Positions 18,800-28,128 of a DNA stretch of 36,744 bases are shown here, one piece after another (the stretch's first letter is position 1; every line of letters starts with the position of its first letter). A model generated the notes under the pieces. The model searched no databases. It had not been told where the DNA came from and worked only from the letters and a program-made list of their open reading frames with translations. The stretch covers positions 1 to 36,744 of the forward strand of contig JAQUZO010000006.1 in NCBI GenBank assembly GCA_028691285.1, in the 5' to 3' direction. Source of the stretch: Anaerovibrio sp. Its GTDB lineage: Bacteria; Bacillota; Negativicutes; Selenomonadales; Selenomonadaceae. Both the position numbers and the translations under genes were made by a program.

Positions 18800-20278
18800 C
18801 TATACTTCCTGCTCCGGCTTTTCAGGCTCTGCCGCCTGCTCCGCCCCGGCGGACAGGCGCTCATACAATGCCAGATATTCACCGGCAGACTTCCGCCAGC
18901 TGAAATCACTGGCAATCGCATTCCGCACCACCTGCTGCCAGATATTGGAATCGCTGTAATCAGCCAGAGCTGTCTTGATGGTATACAGCATATCATGGGC
19001 ATTGATATGCTCAAAGCTGTAGCCGTTGCCTTCCCCGGTGTACTTGTTGAAGGATACCACTGTATCCTTCAGGCCGCCCGTAGCACGCACTACCGGCACC
19101 GTGCCGTAGCGCAGCGCTATCAGCTGTCCCAGTCCGCACGGCTCATACTCAGACGGCATCAAGAACAGATCCGCTCCAGCGTAGATGCGCTGAGCCAGCT
19201 CATTGGAAAACCTGATATTGGCAGATACCTTCTGCGGCATGCGCCACTGCAGGCCCCTGAACCAATCCTCATACAGCTTGTCACCGGTACCCAGCAGCAC
19301 AAACTGGCAATCCTCAGCCTGTAAGAGCTCATCCATGATGCGGACAATCAAATCCAGCCCCTTGGCTGCAACCAGACGGGAAACCAGGCCAATCATCGGT
19401 GTATTGCGATTGACAGGCAGGCCGAGCTGCTCCTGCAGCTTTTCCTTATTATCGTTCTTCATGGCAATAGTATCCGGTCCATAATTCACGAAAATATTCT
19501 TATCTGTCTGAGGATTGTAGACATCATAGTCAATACCGTTGACAATACCGGCAATATCCTCGCCTCTGGTACGCAGCAGGCCATCCAGCTGCTCCCCAAA
19601 GTACGGATACTGAATCTCCTGAGCATAGGTACGGCTGACAGTGCTTACCACATCAGCATATACAATGCCGCCCTTCATGAAATTGACTGCATCATTGAAT
19701 TCCAGATCCCCGTTGTTGAAATACTTCCAATCCAGTCCCAGCACATCTGCCATTACATTCTTGTCAAAAATACCCTGATACTTCAAGTTGTGAATGGAAA
19801 ATACCGTTCTGATACCAGCATAACGCTCGTCCTCCTGATGCTCCAGCTTCAGAAGTACATTGACCAGAGCCGCATGCCAGTCATTGGAATTGATGACATC
19901 CGGGAAAAAGTCCAGCAGCGGCAGAAGGTTCAGCACAGCTCTGGAGAAAAAGGAAAAGCGCTCGGCGTCATCGCCGTAGCCGTACAGCCCGTCACGCTTG
20001 AAATAATCCTCATTATCCACAAAGTAATAGGTGACCCCATCCTGCTTGAGCATATCCACACCAGCATATTTATGCCGCCAGGCAACCGGTACGAATATAT
20101 GACCTACATGTGTCATTTGAGCCTTATACTGCTCTGCTATTCTGCTGTACTTCGGCAAAATAACCCTGGCATCAACCCCCAGCTTTGCCAGTTCCTTCGG
20201 CAAAGATCCGGCTACATCAGCCAGACCTCCTGTCTTAATAAAAGGCACCGCCTCGGAAGCTACATATAATACTTTCAT
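18800..20278 (-). CDS. glgA: Glycogen synthase (ADP-glucose), GT5
   Basis: MKVLYVASEAVPFIKTGGLADVAGSLPKELAKLGVDARVILPKY; SRLVAAKGLDLI; PSEYEPCGLGQLIALRYGTVPVVRATGGLKDTV. Confidence 0.98.
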   Translation of the reverse strand: MKVLYVASEAVPFIKTGGLADVAGSLPKELAKLGVDARVILPKYSRIAEQYKAQMTHVGHIFVPVAWRHKYAGVDMLKQDGVTYYFVDNEDYFKRDGLYGYGDDAERFSFFSRAVLNLLPLLDFFPDVINSNDWHAALVNVLLKLEHQEDERYAGIRTVFSIHNLKYQGIFDKNVMADVLGLDWKYFNNGDLEFNDAVNFMKGGIVYADVVSTVSRTYAQEIQYPYFGEQLDGLLRTRGEDIAGIVNGIDYDVYNPQTDKNIFVNYGPDTIAMKNDNKEKLQEQLGLPVNRNTPMIGLVSRLVAAKGLDLIVRIMDELLQAEDCQFVLLGTGDKLYEDWFRGLQWRMPQKVSANIRFSNELAQRIYAGADLFLMPSEYEPCGLGQLIALRYGTVPVVRATGGLKDTVVSFNKYTGEGNGYSFEHINAHDMLYTIKTALADYSDSNIWQQVVRNAIASDFSWRKSAGEYLALYERLSAGAEQAAEPEKPEQEV

Positions 20279-20316
20279 AACAACCCTTCTTTCTAACGCC
20301 CTCGCATATATACCCT

Positions 20317-22584
20317 TTACTGCATAACAGCCTGTTCCTCCTGCTTTTTCTTAGGCTGACGGCTGCGGCGCTTTGGCTTTGCCGGCTCAGCAGCAGCGCC
20401 CTCAGCAGTCTTTGTTTTTGGTGCAGCAGTCTTTTTCGATGCCGCCGGCTTCTTCACTGCTGTTTTCTTAGCCGCCGTCTTTTTCTCGCCTGCCGTCTTT
20501 TTGACAGCTGGTTTCTCAGCAGCTGCAGCTTTTTTCACTGCCGGCTTTTTTGCAGCAGTTTTTCCTGCCTTTTTGGCCGTGCCTGCAGCCTCAGTCTTCT
20601 TGCTGCTCCGACGCACCGGCTTTGGGCCTTCTGCCTGCTCAGCAGCTTGTCCTGCCTGCTCCGCCAACGGTTCAGCTTTTAGGGGATACTCCTTTTTAAG
20701 CTGCAGATATACGGTGGCCAGCGGCGGAATCGTAAACTGCACAGACTGCGGCCGGTTATTCCACGGAACAGGCTGTGATGGAATATCATTTTCATTGAGC
20801 ACATTGGAGCCGCCAAACTCCGCTGCATCACTGTTGAATACCTCTTCATAGATACCTGCCTGCGGCACGCCCAGACGCACCCCCTGGTGCACAGCCGGCG
20901 TAAAGTTGCAGGCCACAATGACAAAATCTCCATTGTCGGCACGACGAACGAAGGAAATGATGCTGTCCTCTGCATTGTCGCAGTCCAGCCACTCAAAGCC
21001 GCCCCAATCAAAATCAATCTGCCAGAATTCCTTATGCTCCACATAGAAATGGTTGAGCTGCTTGGAGTATTCCAGCATCTTGGTATGCATCTCATATTTC
21101 TCCGGCAAGTGCCAATCCAGACTGGAATCCCACTTCCACTCAATGAACTGGCCGAACTCTCCGCCCTGGAACAGCAGTTTTTTGCCCGGATGAGCCATCC
21201 AGTAACCGAAAAAGCCGCGCAGCCCAGCAAATTTCTGCCAGTAATCTCCCGGCATCTTGTTGATCAGTGAGCATTTGCCATGCACCACCTCATCATGGGA
21301 CAAAGGCAGCACAAAATTCTCGCTGAAGGCATACATCATGGAGAAGGTAATCTTGTCATGGTGCCATTTGCGGTAAATCGGATCCAGGCTGCAATATCTG
21401 AGGATATCGTTCATCCAGCCCATGTTCCACTTGTAGTTGAAGCCCATGCCGCCAATATAGACCGGCTTGGAGATATTGGGCCAGGAGGTGGACTCCTCGG
21501 CAATCATCAGAGCCTGAGGATATTCCTTGAACACAGTCTCATTCAGCTTGTGCAGGAAATCTATTGCCTCCAGATTGCCGTTGCCGCCGTGCTTGTTAGG
21601 CTGCCACTCACCGCTTTGGCGTCCATAATCCAGGTACAGCATATTGGCAACAGCGTCAATGCGCAGTCCGTCAATATGGTACTGGTCCATCCAGAAAACT
21701 GCATTGGAAATCAAGAAGCTCTGCACTTCAGTGCGCCCATAGTCAAAATTGGTAGTACCCCAGCCAGCATTGTCCGCCCGCTGAGGATTATCCGATTCAT
21801 ACAGATTGCGGCCGTCAAAATCCCGCAGCCCGTGGTCATCCTTGCAGAAATGTCCCGGTACCCAGTCCATAATCACACCGATACCGGCCTGATGCGCCTG
21901 GTCAATCAGGTAACGCAGGTCATCAGGCGTGCCGAAACGACTGGTAGCCGCATAATAGCCGGTGGCCTGATAGCCCCAGGAGCCGTCGAAGGGATGCTCA
22001 CACAAAGGCATCAGCTCAAGGTGAGTATAGTTCATCTCTCTTACATAATTTATCAGCTGGTCAGCCAAATCCCGATAGGTCAGGAACTCTCCCTCCGGGG
22101 TGCGCCGCCAGGAACCAAGGTGCACCTCATAGGTCAGCATAGGCTGCCCATAGGACTGGGTCCGCTGCTGACGCTCCTGCCACTGGGCATCCTGCCACTG
22201 ATAGCGGTTCATGTCAAATACTCTGGAAGCAGTGGCTGGGGCAACCTCGCAGTAATAGCCATAAGGATCCGCCTTCATGATATGAGGCCCGCCATGCTGC
22301 GGAAGGATGGCATATTTATATACATCGCCCTCCTTCACTCCGGGAATAAAAATTTTCCAGATCTCCCCATCGTCAATCCTGGACATCTCATTGACCCTGG
22401 TATCCCAGTTGTTGAACTCACCGACAACACTTACTGCCTTGGCATTGGGAGCCCATACGGCAAAGCGCACGCCCTGTGCGTCATTTTCCTCGGTCAGATG
22501 TGCTCCCAGCATTTCGTATGCCCTGCAGTTTGTTCCCTGATGGAACAGGAAGGTATCATATTCTGTAAGCTGCGACAAATTCAT
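20317..22584 (-). CDS. glgB: 1,4-alpha-glucan branching enzyme with Lys/Ala/Pro-rich C-terminal tail
   Basis: VRFAVWAPNAKAVSVVGEFNNWD, YTHLELMPLCEHPFDGSWGYQATGYYAATSRFGTPDDLRYLID, DGLRIDAVANMLYLDYGR, AEESTSWP, LPLSHDEVVHGK; ATG at 22584 with AGGGG SD. Confidence 0.97.
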   Translation of the reverse strand: MNLSQLTEYDTFLFHQGTNCRAYEMLGAHLTEENDAQGVRFAVWAPNAKAVSVVGEFNNWDTRVNEMSRIDDGEIWKIFIPGVKEGDVYKYAILPQHGGPHIMKADPYGYYCEVAPATASRVFDMNRYQWQDAQWQERQQRTQSYGQPMLTYEVHLGSWRRTPEGEFLTYRDLADQLINYVREMNYTHLELMPLCEHPFDGSWGYQATGYYAATSRFGTPDDLRYLIDQAHQAGIGVIMDWVPGHFCKDDHGLRDFDGRNLYESDNPQRADNAGWGTTNFDYGRTEVQSFLISNAVFWMDQYHIDGLRIDAVANMLYLDYGRQSGEWQPNKHGGNGNLEAIDFLHKLNETVFKEYPQALMIAEESTSWPNISKPVYIGGMGFNYKWNMGWMNDILRYCSLDPIYRKWHHDKITFSMMYAFSENFVLPLSHDEVVHGKCSLINKMPGDYWQKFAGLRGFFGYWMAHPGKKLLFQGGEFGQFIEWKWDSSLDWHLPEKYEMHTKMLEYSKQLNHFYVEHKEFWQIDFDWGGFEWLDCDNAEDSIISFVRRADNGDFVIVACNFTPAVHQGVRLGVPQAGIYEEVFNSDAAEFGGSNVLNENDIPSQPVPWNNRPQSVQFTIPPLATVYLQLKKEYPLKAEPLAEQAGQAAEQAEGPKPVRRSSKKTEAAGTAKKAGKTAAKKPAVKKAAAAEKPAVKKTAGEKKTAAKKTAVKKPAASKKTAAPKTKTAEGAAAEPAKPKRRSRQPKKKQEEQAVMQ

Positions 22585-22606
22585 CTGCTCATCCCCTCTC
22601 GCCAAT

Positions 22607-25051
22607 CTACTTAATATCTACCGGACGAATGTGCCAAATATCCTCTGCGTACTGTGCAATAGTGCGGTCAGATGAGAAAATACCGGAATTTGCAATGTTG
22701 ACAGCGCAGGAGCGCAGCCATGCATTGTGGTCCTGATAGCGGCGGACGATTTCCTCATGGGCCTCGATGTACGCATTGAAGTCCTTCATGATGAAGAACT
22801 CATCATTGCTGTTGACCAGATAGTCAAACAGGCTCTGGAAGTTGCCGTAGGTACCGTCAGTCATCTGGTTCATCACCCTGCGCACATTGGCATTGGTATT
22901 GTACTCATCCCAGGCACTGTAGCCGCCATGCTCATACAGGTTGATGACCTCCTCGGAGCGCATGCCGAAAATAACGCAGTTGTCATCCCCAACCTGCTCG
23001 TGAATCTCCACATTGGCACCATCCATAGTGCCCAGGGTAACCGCACCGTTCATCATGAACTTCATGTTGCCGGTGCCGGAAGCCTCCTTGGAGGCAGTGG
23101 ATATCTGCTCGCTGACATCCGCAGCAGGGTATACCATCTCACCCAGAGAAACTCCGAAATTCTCCAGGAAAACTACCTTTATCTTGCCGTCAATGCTCGG
23201 GTCTGTATTGATTTTATTGGCAACCGCCAAAATCAGGCTGATGGTTTCCTTGGCAATAAAGTAGCCAGGAGCCGCCTTGCCGCCGAAGAAATACACCACA
23301 GGTACAGGCATGTCATAATTAGGGTCATTCTTCAGGCGGTCATACTGATACATGATATGCATGATATTCATGAGCTGACGCTTGTAGGAATGGATGCGCT
23401 TTACCTGCACATCAAAGATGGAATCAATCTTGATGCGCACCTTGTTGTGTGACCATACATACTGGGAAAGAGCACGCTTCCTGGCACGCTTTACCTTGTC
23501 CAGCAGCTTGAGGAAGGCTGCATCGTCAACATACTGATTCAGCTGCTTCATCATGCCGGGATTGCCTCTCCACTGACGGGTCAGCTTATCATCTATTACA
23601 TGCGCCAGGGCATTGTTGGCACTTATCAGCCAGCGGCGATGGGTAATGCCGTTGGTCTTATTGTTGAATTTCTCAGGATAGTACTTATAGAAATACTTCA
23701 TGGTGCTTTCCTTGAGGATATTGCTGTGCAGCCTTGCCACGCCGTTGACGCTGAAGGAACCTACAACCGCCAGACGGGCCGTATGCACCTGCCCATCCTG
23801 CAGGATAGACAGCTCCTTCACCAGCTCATCATCGCCAGGGAACCTGCTGCGCACCTCATAGAGGAAGCGTCTGTTGATTTCATCGATGATCATATCAATA
23901 CGCGGCAGCAGAGACTTGAAGAGCTTGCGGTCCCACTTTTCCAGAGCCTCCGGCAGAATGGTGTGGTTGGTATAGGCCACGGTATGTCTGGTAATCTCCC
24001 AGGCAGCCTCCCACTCCATGCCGTAATCATCAAGAAAGACGCGCATCAGCTCGGCAACTGCCACTGCCGGATGGGTGTCATTGATATGGATGCATACCTT
24101 GTCTGCAAAGGCGGACAGGTCATCATGGCTGTGCAGATAATGGCGGACAATGCTCTGGACACCCGCCGAAACAAAGAAGTATTCCTGCACCAGGCGCAGG
24201 CGCTTGCCCTCCGTGGTGCTGTCATTAGGATACAGGATTTCCGTAATCTTGTTTACCTGGTTGCGGTATTCCTGACGCGCCTTGATTTCATCATTGGTCA
24301 GCGTCGCATAATCCGAAAAATCCTGCGTAGCTTCCGCATTCCACAGGCGCAGGGTATTGACAGTACGGTTCTTGTAGCCAATGACCGGCACATCATACGG
24401 TACAGCCATTACCTCGGTATAGCCCTCATGCACCGCACTGGCAGAACCATCGTCATTGATGCGCATATAAGCCTCGCCGTCAAAACGGACCTTGACAGAC
24501 TTATTTGGCTTGCGGAACTCCCAGGCAAAGCCGTTTTTCAGCCAGTTGTCAGGAATCTCCACCTGCTGTCCATTGACCACCTTCTGCTCAAAAAGACCAT
24601 ACTGATACCGGATGCCGCAGCCGTGAGCCGGCAGGGCCAAGGACGCCATCGAATCCAGGAAGCAGGCTGCCAAACGGCCCAGACCGCCATTGCCCAACCC
24701 GGCATCAGACTCCTCCTTGTACAGATCATGGATATCCAGATCAAGCTCCGTCAGCATTGCCTTGAGGGCATTCTTCAAATCCAGATTGATCAGGTTCGTA
24801 TTCAGCAGGCGTCCCATCAGGAACTCAATAGAAAAATAATAAACCTGCTTTTCGTCCCGCTCCTGGTACTGCTTATTGGTTTTGATCCAATTCTCCGAGG
24901 TATACTGCTTGACAACCTGGGCCAGCGTCTCATAAAGCTCATGCGGCGTCAAATCGGACAGCTCACGACCATAGTTGATCTGCGCTGTAACGATGAAGCG
25001 CTGCTTGAGCTCCTCCTTCATAGTATCAATATCTCTCTCAATTACTGACAT
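22607..25051 (-). CDS. glgP: Glycogen/starch/alpha-glucan phosphorylase
   Basis: YFSIEFLMGRLLNTNLINL; LGNGGLGRLAACFLDSMA; NGITHRRWL; VQVKRIHSYKRQLMN; EASGTGNMKFMMNGAVTLGTMDGANVEI; start at 25051 (MSVIERDIDTMKEEL). Confidence 0.98.
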   Translation of the reverse strand: MSVIERDIDTMKEELKQRFIVTAQINYGRELSDLTPHELYETLAQVVKQYTSENWIKTNKQYQERDEKQVYYFSIEFLMGRLLNTNLINLDLKNALKAMLTELDLDIHDLYKEESDAGLGNGGLGRLAACFLDSMASLALPAHGCGIRYQYGLFEQKVVNGQQVEIPDNWLKNGFAWEFRKPNKSVKVRFDGEAYMRINDDGSASAVHEGYTEVMAVPYDVPVIGYKNRTVNTLRLWNAEATQDFSDYATLTNDEIKARQEYRNQVNKITEILYPNDSTTEGKRLRLVQEYFFVSAGVQSIVRHYLHSHDDLSAFADKVCIHINDTHPAVAVAELMRVFLDDYGMEWEAAWEITRHTVAYTNHTILPEALEKWDRKLFKSLLPRIDMIIDEINRRFLYEVRSRFPGDDELVKELSILQDGQVHTARLAVVGSFSVNGVARLHSNILKESTMKYFYKYYPEKFNNKTNGITHRRWLISANNALAHVIDDKLTRQWRGNPGMMKQLNQYVDDAAFLKLLDKVKRARKRALSQYVWSHNKVRIKIDSIFDVQVKRIHSYKRQLMNIMHIMYQYDRLKNDPNYDMPVPVVYFFGGKAAPGYFIAKETISLILAVANKINTDPSIDGKIKVVFLENFGVSLGEMVYPAADVSEQISTASKEASGTGNMKFMMNGAVTLGTMDGANVEIHEQVGDDNCVIFGMRSEEVINLYEHGGYSAWDEYNTNANVRRVMNQMTDGTYGNFQSLFDYLVNSNDEFFIMKDFNAYIEAHEEIVRRYQDHNAWLRSCAVNIANSGIFSSDRTIAQYAEDIWHIRPVDIK

Positions 25052-25183
25052 AATTCCAACTCCTATCTCCCTGCCGAAAGCCCTGTGCCCCGCCTGACGG
25101 CAGAACACAGCCGAACCCTCTGACCGCGGTAGAAACAAAATATAATAAAAAATGATATAAATAAAATAAATGATACCGCTTGT

Positions 25184-25211
25184 ATTATAACATATTTTTT
25201 TATTTTGTCCA
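25184..25211 (-). promoter_or_regulatory. Putative internal promoter for glgP-glgB-glgA
   Basis: Minus strand TGGACA-N16-TATAAT between glgD and glgP. Confidence 0.6.
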
Positions 25212-25301
25212 TTATCCCCGGGTACTCAAGGCGAAAGCCGCTCCAAAAGCACGGAATAACGGCTCTCCATGCCTCGGCAGCGGCTTCCTTGCTGTCAACA
25301 A

Positions 25302-26417
25302 TTAAATTGTAGTGCCCTTGGCTATAATCAGCGGATAGTTCTCCGCACCCTTCAGCCACTGGTCCTGAGTAACCTTGACATTCTTATCGCAGATAACATT
25401 GCGGAGCATGGCATTGTCCTCGATGACAGTGCGTTCCATAATGATGCTGTCCTTGATCTTGACGCCCTCTCCTATCTTGACATCCCGGAAAAGGATGCTG
25501 TTCTCCACCTCGCCGCGGATTTCACAGCCGTTGGCAACCAGGCAGTTCACCACCCTTGCCGTGTCCTTGTACTGAACAGGAGCCGCATCCTTGGTCTTGG
25601 TATGGATGAGGTTATCTCCCATGAAGATTTCCGCCCAGATATCAGGATTCAGCACATCCTTGTTGGCGTTGAAATATGCCATGGTGGAATTGATTCTCGC
25701 CACATAGCCCTTGTGCTCATAAGCAAAAATACTGTACTCGTCCATGTGGCGGATAATGCCGTCCATCAGGAAATCGGAACCGCCCCGCTCAAAGCTGGTG
25801 GTAATGACCTTGACAAAGGTATCCTTGGACATCAGGTACACGCCCAGGAAATCATTCGCTCCCTTGGTTGCAGTCATGGACTTGGCTATATCGGTCACTC
25901 TGCCGTTGTCTGTCACCTTCATGACAGCAGCGCTGCCCGGAATATCATCCTTGGCACGGGAATAAACCATCGTGATGTCAGTGCCCGTATTCTGGTGGAA
26001 CAACAGCACAGACCGGAAGTCCAGATTATAGATGCTGTCTGCCTGAGCTACGATGATATAATCAGCTGCAGTGTGCTGGATATAATCCAGATTGCAGTAA
26101 AGCCCCTGCAGATCACCTGACACAATCTGCCCATCATAGGGGTCAGTCGGCAGGTAGGAAAGTCCGCCTCTGTGACGGGCCAAATCCCAATCCTTACCTG
26201 AACGCAGGTGGTCAAAAATCGATCTGGCATTGGCCGACAGCAGCACACCTACATTGCCCACGCCGGAATTTACCATATTGGAAACAGCAAAATCAATTAC
26301 ACGATACCGCCCTGCAATAGGCAGGGAAGCCACCGGACGGTGCTCACACAGCTCCTTCAGCATGGAGTTGGCACCATCCAACTTTATAATACCCATCATA
26401 TTACTCAAAACGATCAC
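25302..26417 (-). CDS. glgD: Glucose-1-phosphate adenylyltransferase subunit GlgD
   Basis: NMMGIIKLDGANSMLKELCEHRPVASLPIAGRYRVIDFAVSNMVNSGVGNVGVLL; paired with glgC. Confidence 0.95.
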   Translation of the reverse strand: MIVLSNMMGIIKLDGANSMLKELCEHRPVASLPIAGRYRVIDFAVSNMVNSGVGNVGVLLSANARSIFDHLRSGKDWDLARHRGGLSYLPTDPYDGQIVSGDLQGLYCNLDYIQHTAADYIIVAQADSIYNLDFRSVLLFHQNTGTDITMVYSRAKDDIPGSAAVMKVTDNGRVTDIAKSMTATKGANDFLGVYLMSKDTFVKVITTSFERGGSDFLMDGIIRHMDEYSIFAYEHKGYVARINSTMAYFNANKDVLNPDIWAEIFMGDNLIHTKTKDAAPVQYKDTARVVNCLVANGCEIRGEVENSILFRDVKIGEGVKIKDSIIMERTVIEDNAMLRNVICDKNVKVTQDQWLKGAENYPLIIAKGTTI

Positions 26418-26445
26418 TCCGTTCTTTTTTAGTGGTCATCAGCCT

Positions 26446-27603
26446 TCAGCTCACCTGCTGCCCTTCATCCTGTGCCTCTACTACCTCACCCTCGGGAACG
26501 ACAGCAATCGCACCGTCATCGCCTGTAATAACAGCACCGGCAGAAATCACACAGTTCTGGGCTACAATAGCATGGTCGACAACAGCATTTTCCTCGATTT
26601 TGGTAAATGGCATGATGACGGAGTTTGTTACCTTCGCTCCCTTGCCGATCTTTACCCCGGAGAACAGAACAGAGTGATCAACCTCACCCAAAATCTGTGA
26701 GCCTTCATTCAGCATCGAGTTGTGAACCTTTGCCTCCGGGCCGATATAATGCGGCGGCAGAGACGGGTTGGAGGAATAAATGGTCCAGGAGCTGCTGAAG
26801 GAGAACGGCGGCTCATCCGCCAGAAGGTCCATATTGGCCTGCCACAGGCTCTCAATGGTTCCCACATCCTTCCAATAGCCCTCGAAAGCATAGGAATACA
26901 GGCGCGCATTATCCGCCAGCATAGCAGGGATGATATTCTTGCCGAAATCATGGCTGGAGCCCTCCACTGCTGCATCATCCTCCAGGTACTTGCTGAGGAA
27001 TTCACGATTGAAAATATAGATGCCCATGGAGGCAAGATTGCTCTTAGGCTTGGCCGGCTTCTCCTCAAACTCAATGATACGGCCATCCACTGCATCCGTA
27101 TTCATAATGCCGAAGCGCGGAGCCTCATCCCAAGGAACCTCGAACACGCCGATGGTAGCATCTGCCTTGTTGGCTCTGTGTACAGCCAGCATCTTGGCAT
27201 AGTCCATAGTATAGATATGATCGCCTGACAAAATCAGGACATACTCAGGATCCATCATATCAATGAAGTTCAGATTCTGATAAATGGCATCAGCTGTGCC
27301 CTTGTACCAGTCAGCCCCCTTGTCACGGGCATACGGAGGCAGTATGAACACGCCGCCGTTGGATCTGTCCAGATCCCACGCGTTGCCCGTCCCCAGGTAG
27401 GTATGCAGCTCCAGCGGACGATACTGTGTCAGCACGCCAACCTTATCAATGCCGGAATTTGCGCAGTTGGACAAAGGAAAATCTATTATCCTGTACTTGC
27501 CCCCAAAAGGTACTGCCGGTTTTGCAATATTCTTGGTCAGTGCACCTAGGCGGCTGCCCTGTCCCCCGGCCAGAATCATTGCTAAACAGTTTGTCTTATG
27601 CAT
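26446..27603 (-). CDS. glgC: Glucose-1-phosphate adenylyltransferase
   Basis: [56 protein letters not shown]; start at 27603 with GGGGTGA SD. Confidence 0.97.
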   Translation of the reverse strand: MHKTNCLAMILAGGQGSRLGALTKNIAKPAVPFGGKYRIIDFPLSNCANSGIDKVGVLTQYRPLELHTYLGTGNAWDLDRSNGGVFILPPYARDKGADWYKGTADAIYQNLNFIDMMDPEYVLILSGDHIYTMDYAKMLAVHRANKADATIGVFEVPWDEAPRFGIMNTDAVDGRIIEFEEKPAKPKSNLASMGIYIFNREFLSKYLEDDAAVEGSSHDFGKNIIPAMLADNARLYSYAFEGYWKDVGTIESLWQANMDLLADEPPFSFSSSWTIYSSNPSLPPHYIGPEAKVHNSMLNEGSQILGEVDHSVLFSGVKIGKGAKVTNSVIMPFTKIEENAVVDHAIVAQNCVISAGAVITGDDGAIAVVPEGEVVEAQDEGQQVS

Positions 27604-27811
27604 AAAAATCACCCCTGTATCCTATTAAGAACTTTTGCCGTCATATCTCAGCCTGCTGGTACAGCACCGGCTGCCGGAAAAGTACTGCTTTAAACATACT
27701 CTTATACTTCCATGCCAAACGCCAAAATCCTGCTTGTAAGGATAAAATTCGTAAGATTTTTTATTGTTTTATCCATTTTTGAAAATAGGTGACTTTCTCT
27801 CTTGACTTATG

Positions 27812-28102
27812 TCAAAAAAAGGCCAGAAAAATCGAACCCAGGAACATCGCAAAGCACAAGCCCTGCAGCAGGGAAGCAAGAGAACGGCATCTCTCTCCCC
27901 CTGCCGCAGACACCGCCCTCTGCCCCTCATAAACGAGAAACGCCCCAGCAAAAAATCCCAGGGGCACATCCCCTGCCCCTATGCTGAACAGCAGCATCGC
28001 CAGGCAGAGTGCCATGCCTGCCTTTTCCCCATGGGAAAACAGTCTGGCATCCTTCTTTGCTTCCGCCTCCCAGGGCTTTTTCTTCCCTCTAAAAGCTGTC
28101 AT
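27812..28102 (-). CDS. Small predicted membrane protein (96 aa), 26 bp downstream of the ABC transporter
   Basis: Two hydrophobic segments (GMALCLAMLLFSIGAGDVPLGFFAGAFLVYEG; LLQGLCFAMFLGSIFLAFF); same strand and close spacing. Confidence 0.55.
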   Translation of the reverse strand: MTAFRGKKKPWEAEAKKDARLFSHGEKAGMALCLAMLLFSIGAGDVPLGFFAGAFLVYEGQRAVSAAGGERCRSLASLLQGLCFAMFLGSIFLAFF

Positions 28103-28128
28103 ACTTCCTCCCTGCCTGCAGTCCGGTC

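Noticed and set aside
20317-20690. GlgB tail considered as a frameshift or assembly artefact
   Set aside because: Frame remains open with consistent K/A/P composition to a natural stop; kept as a finding, although long-read confirmation is advisable.
21280-25048. Long plus-strand ORFs (444 aa and 482 aa) opposite glgB and glgP
   Set aside because: Shadow ORFs produced by codon bias against TTA/CTA/TCA in the real genes.
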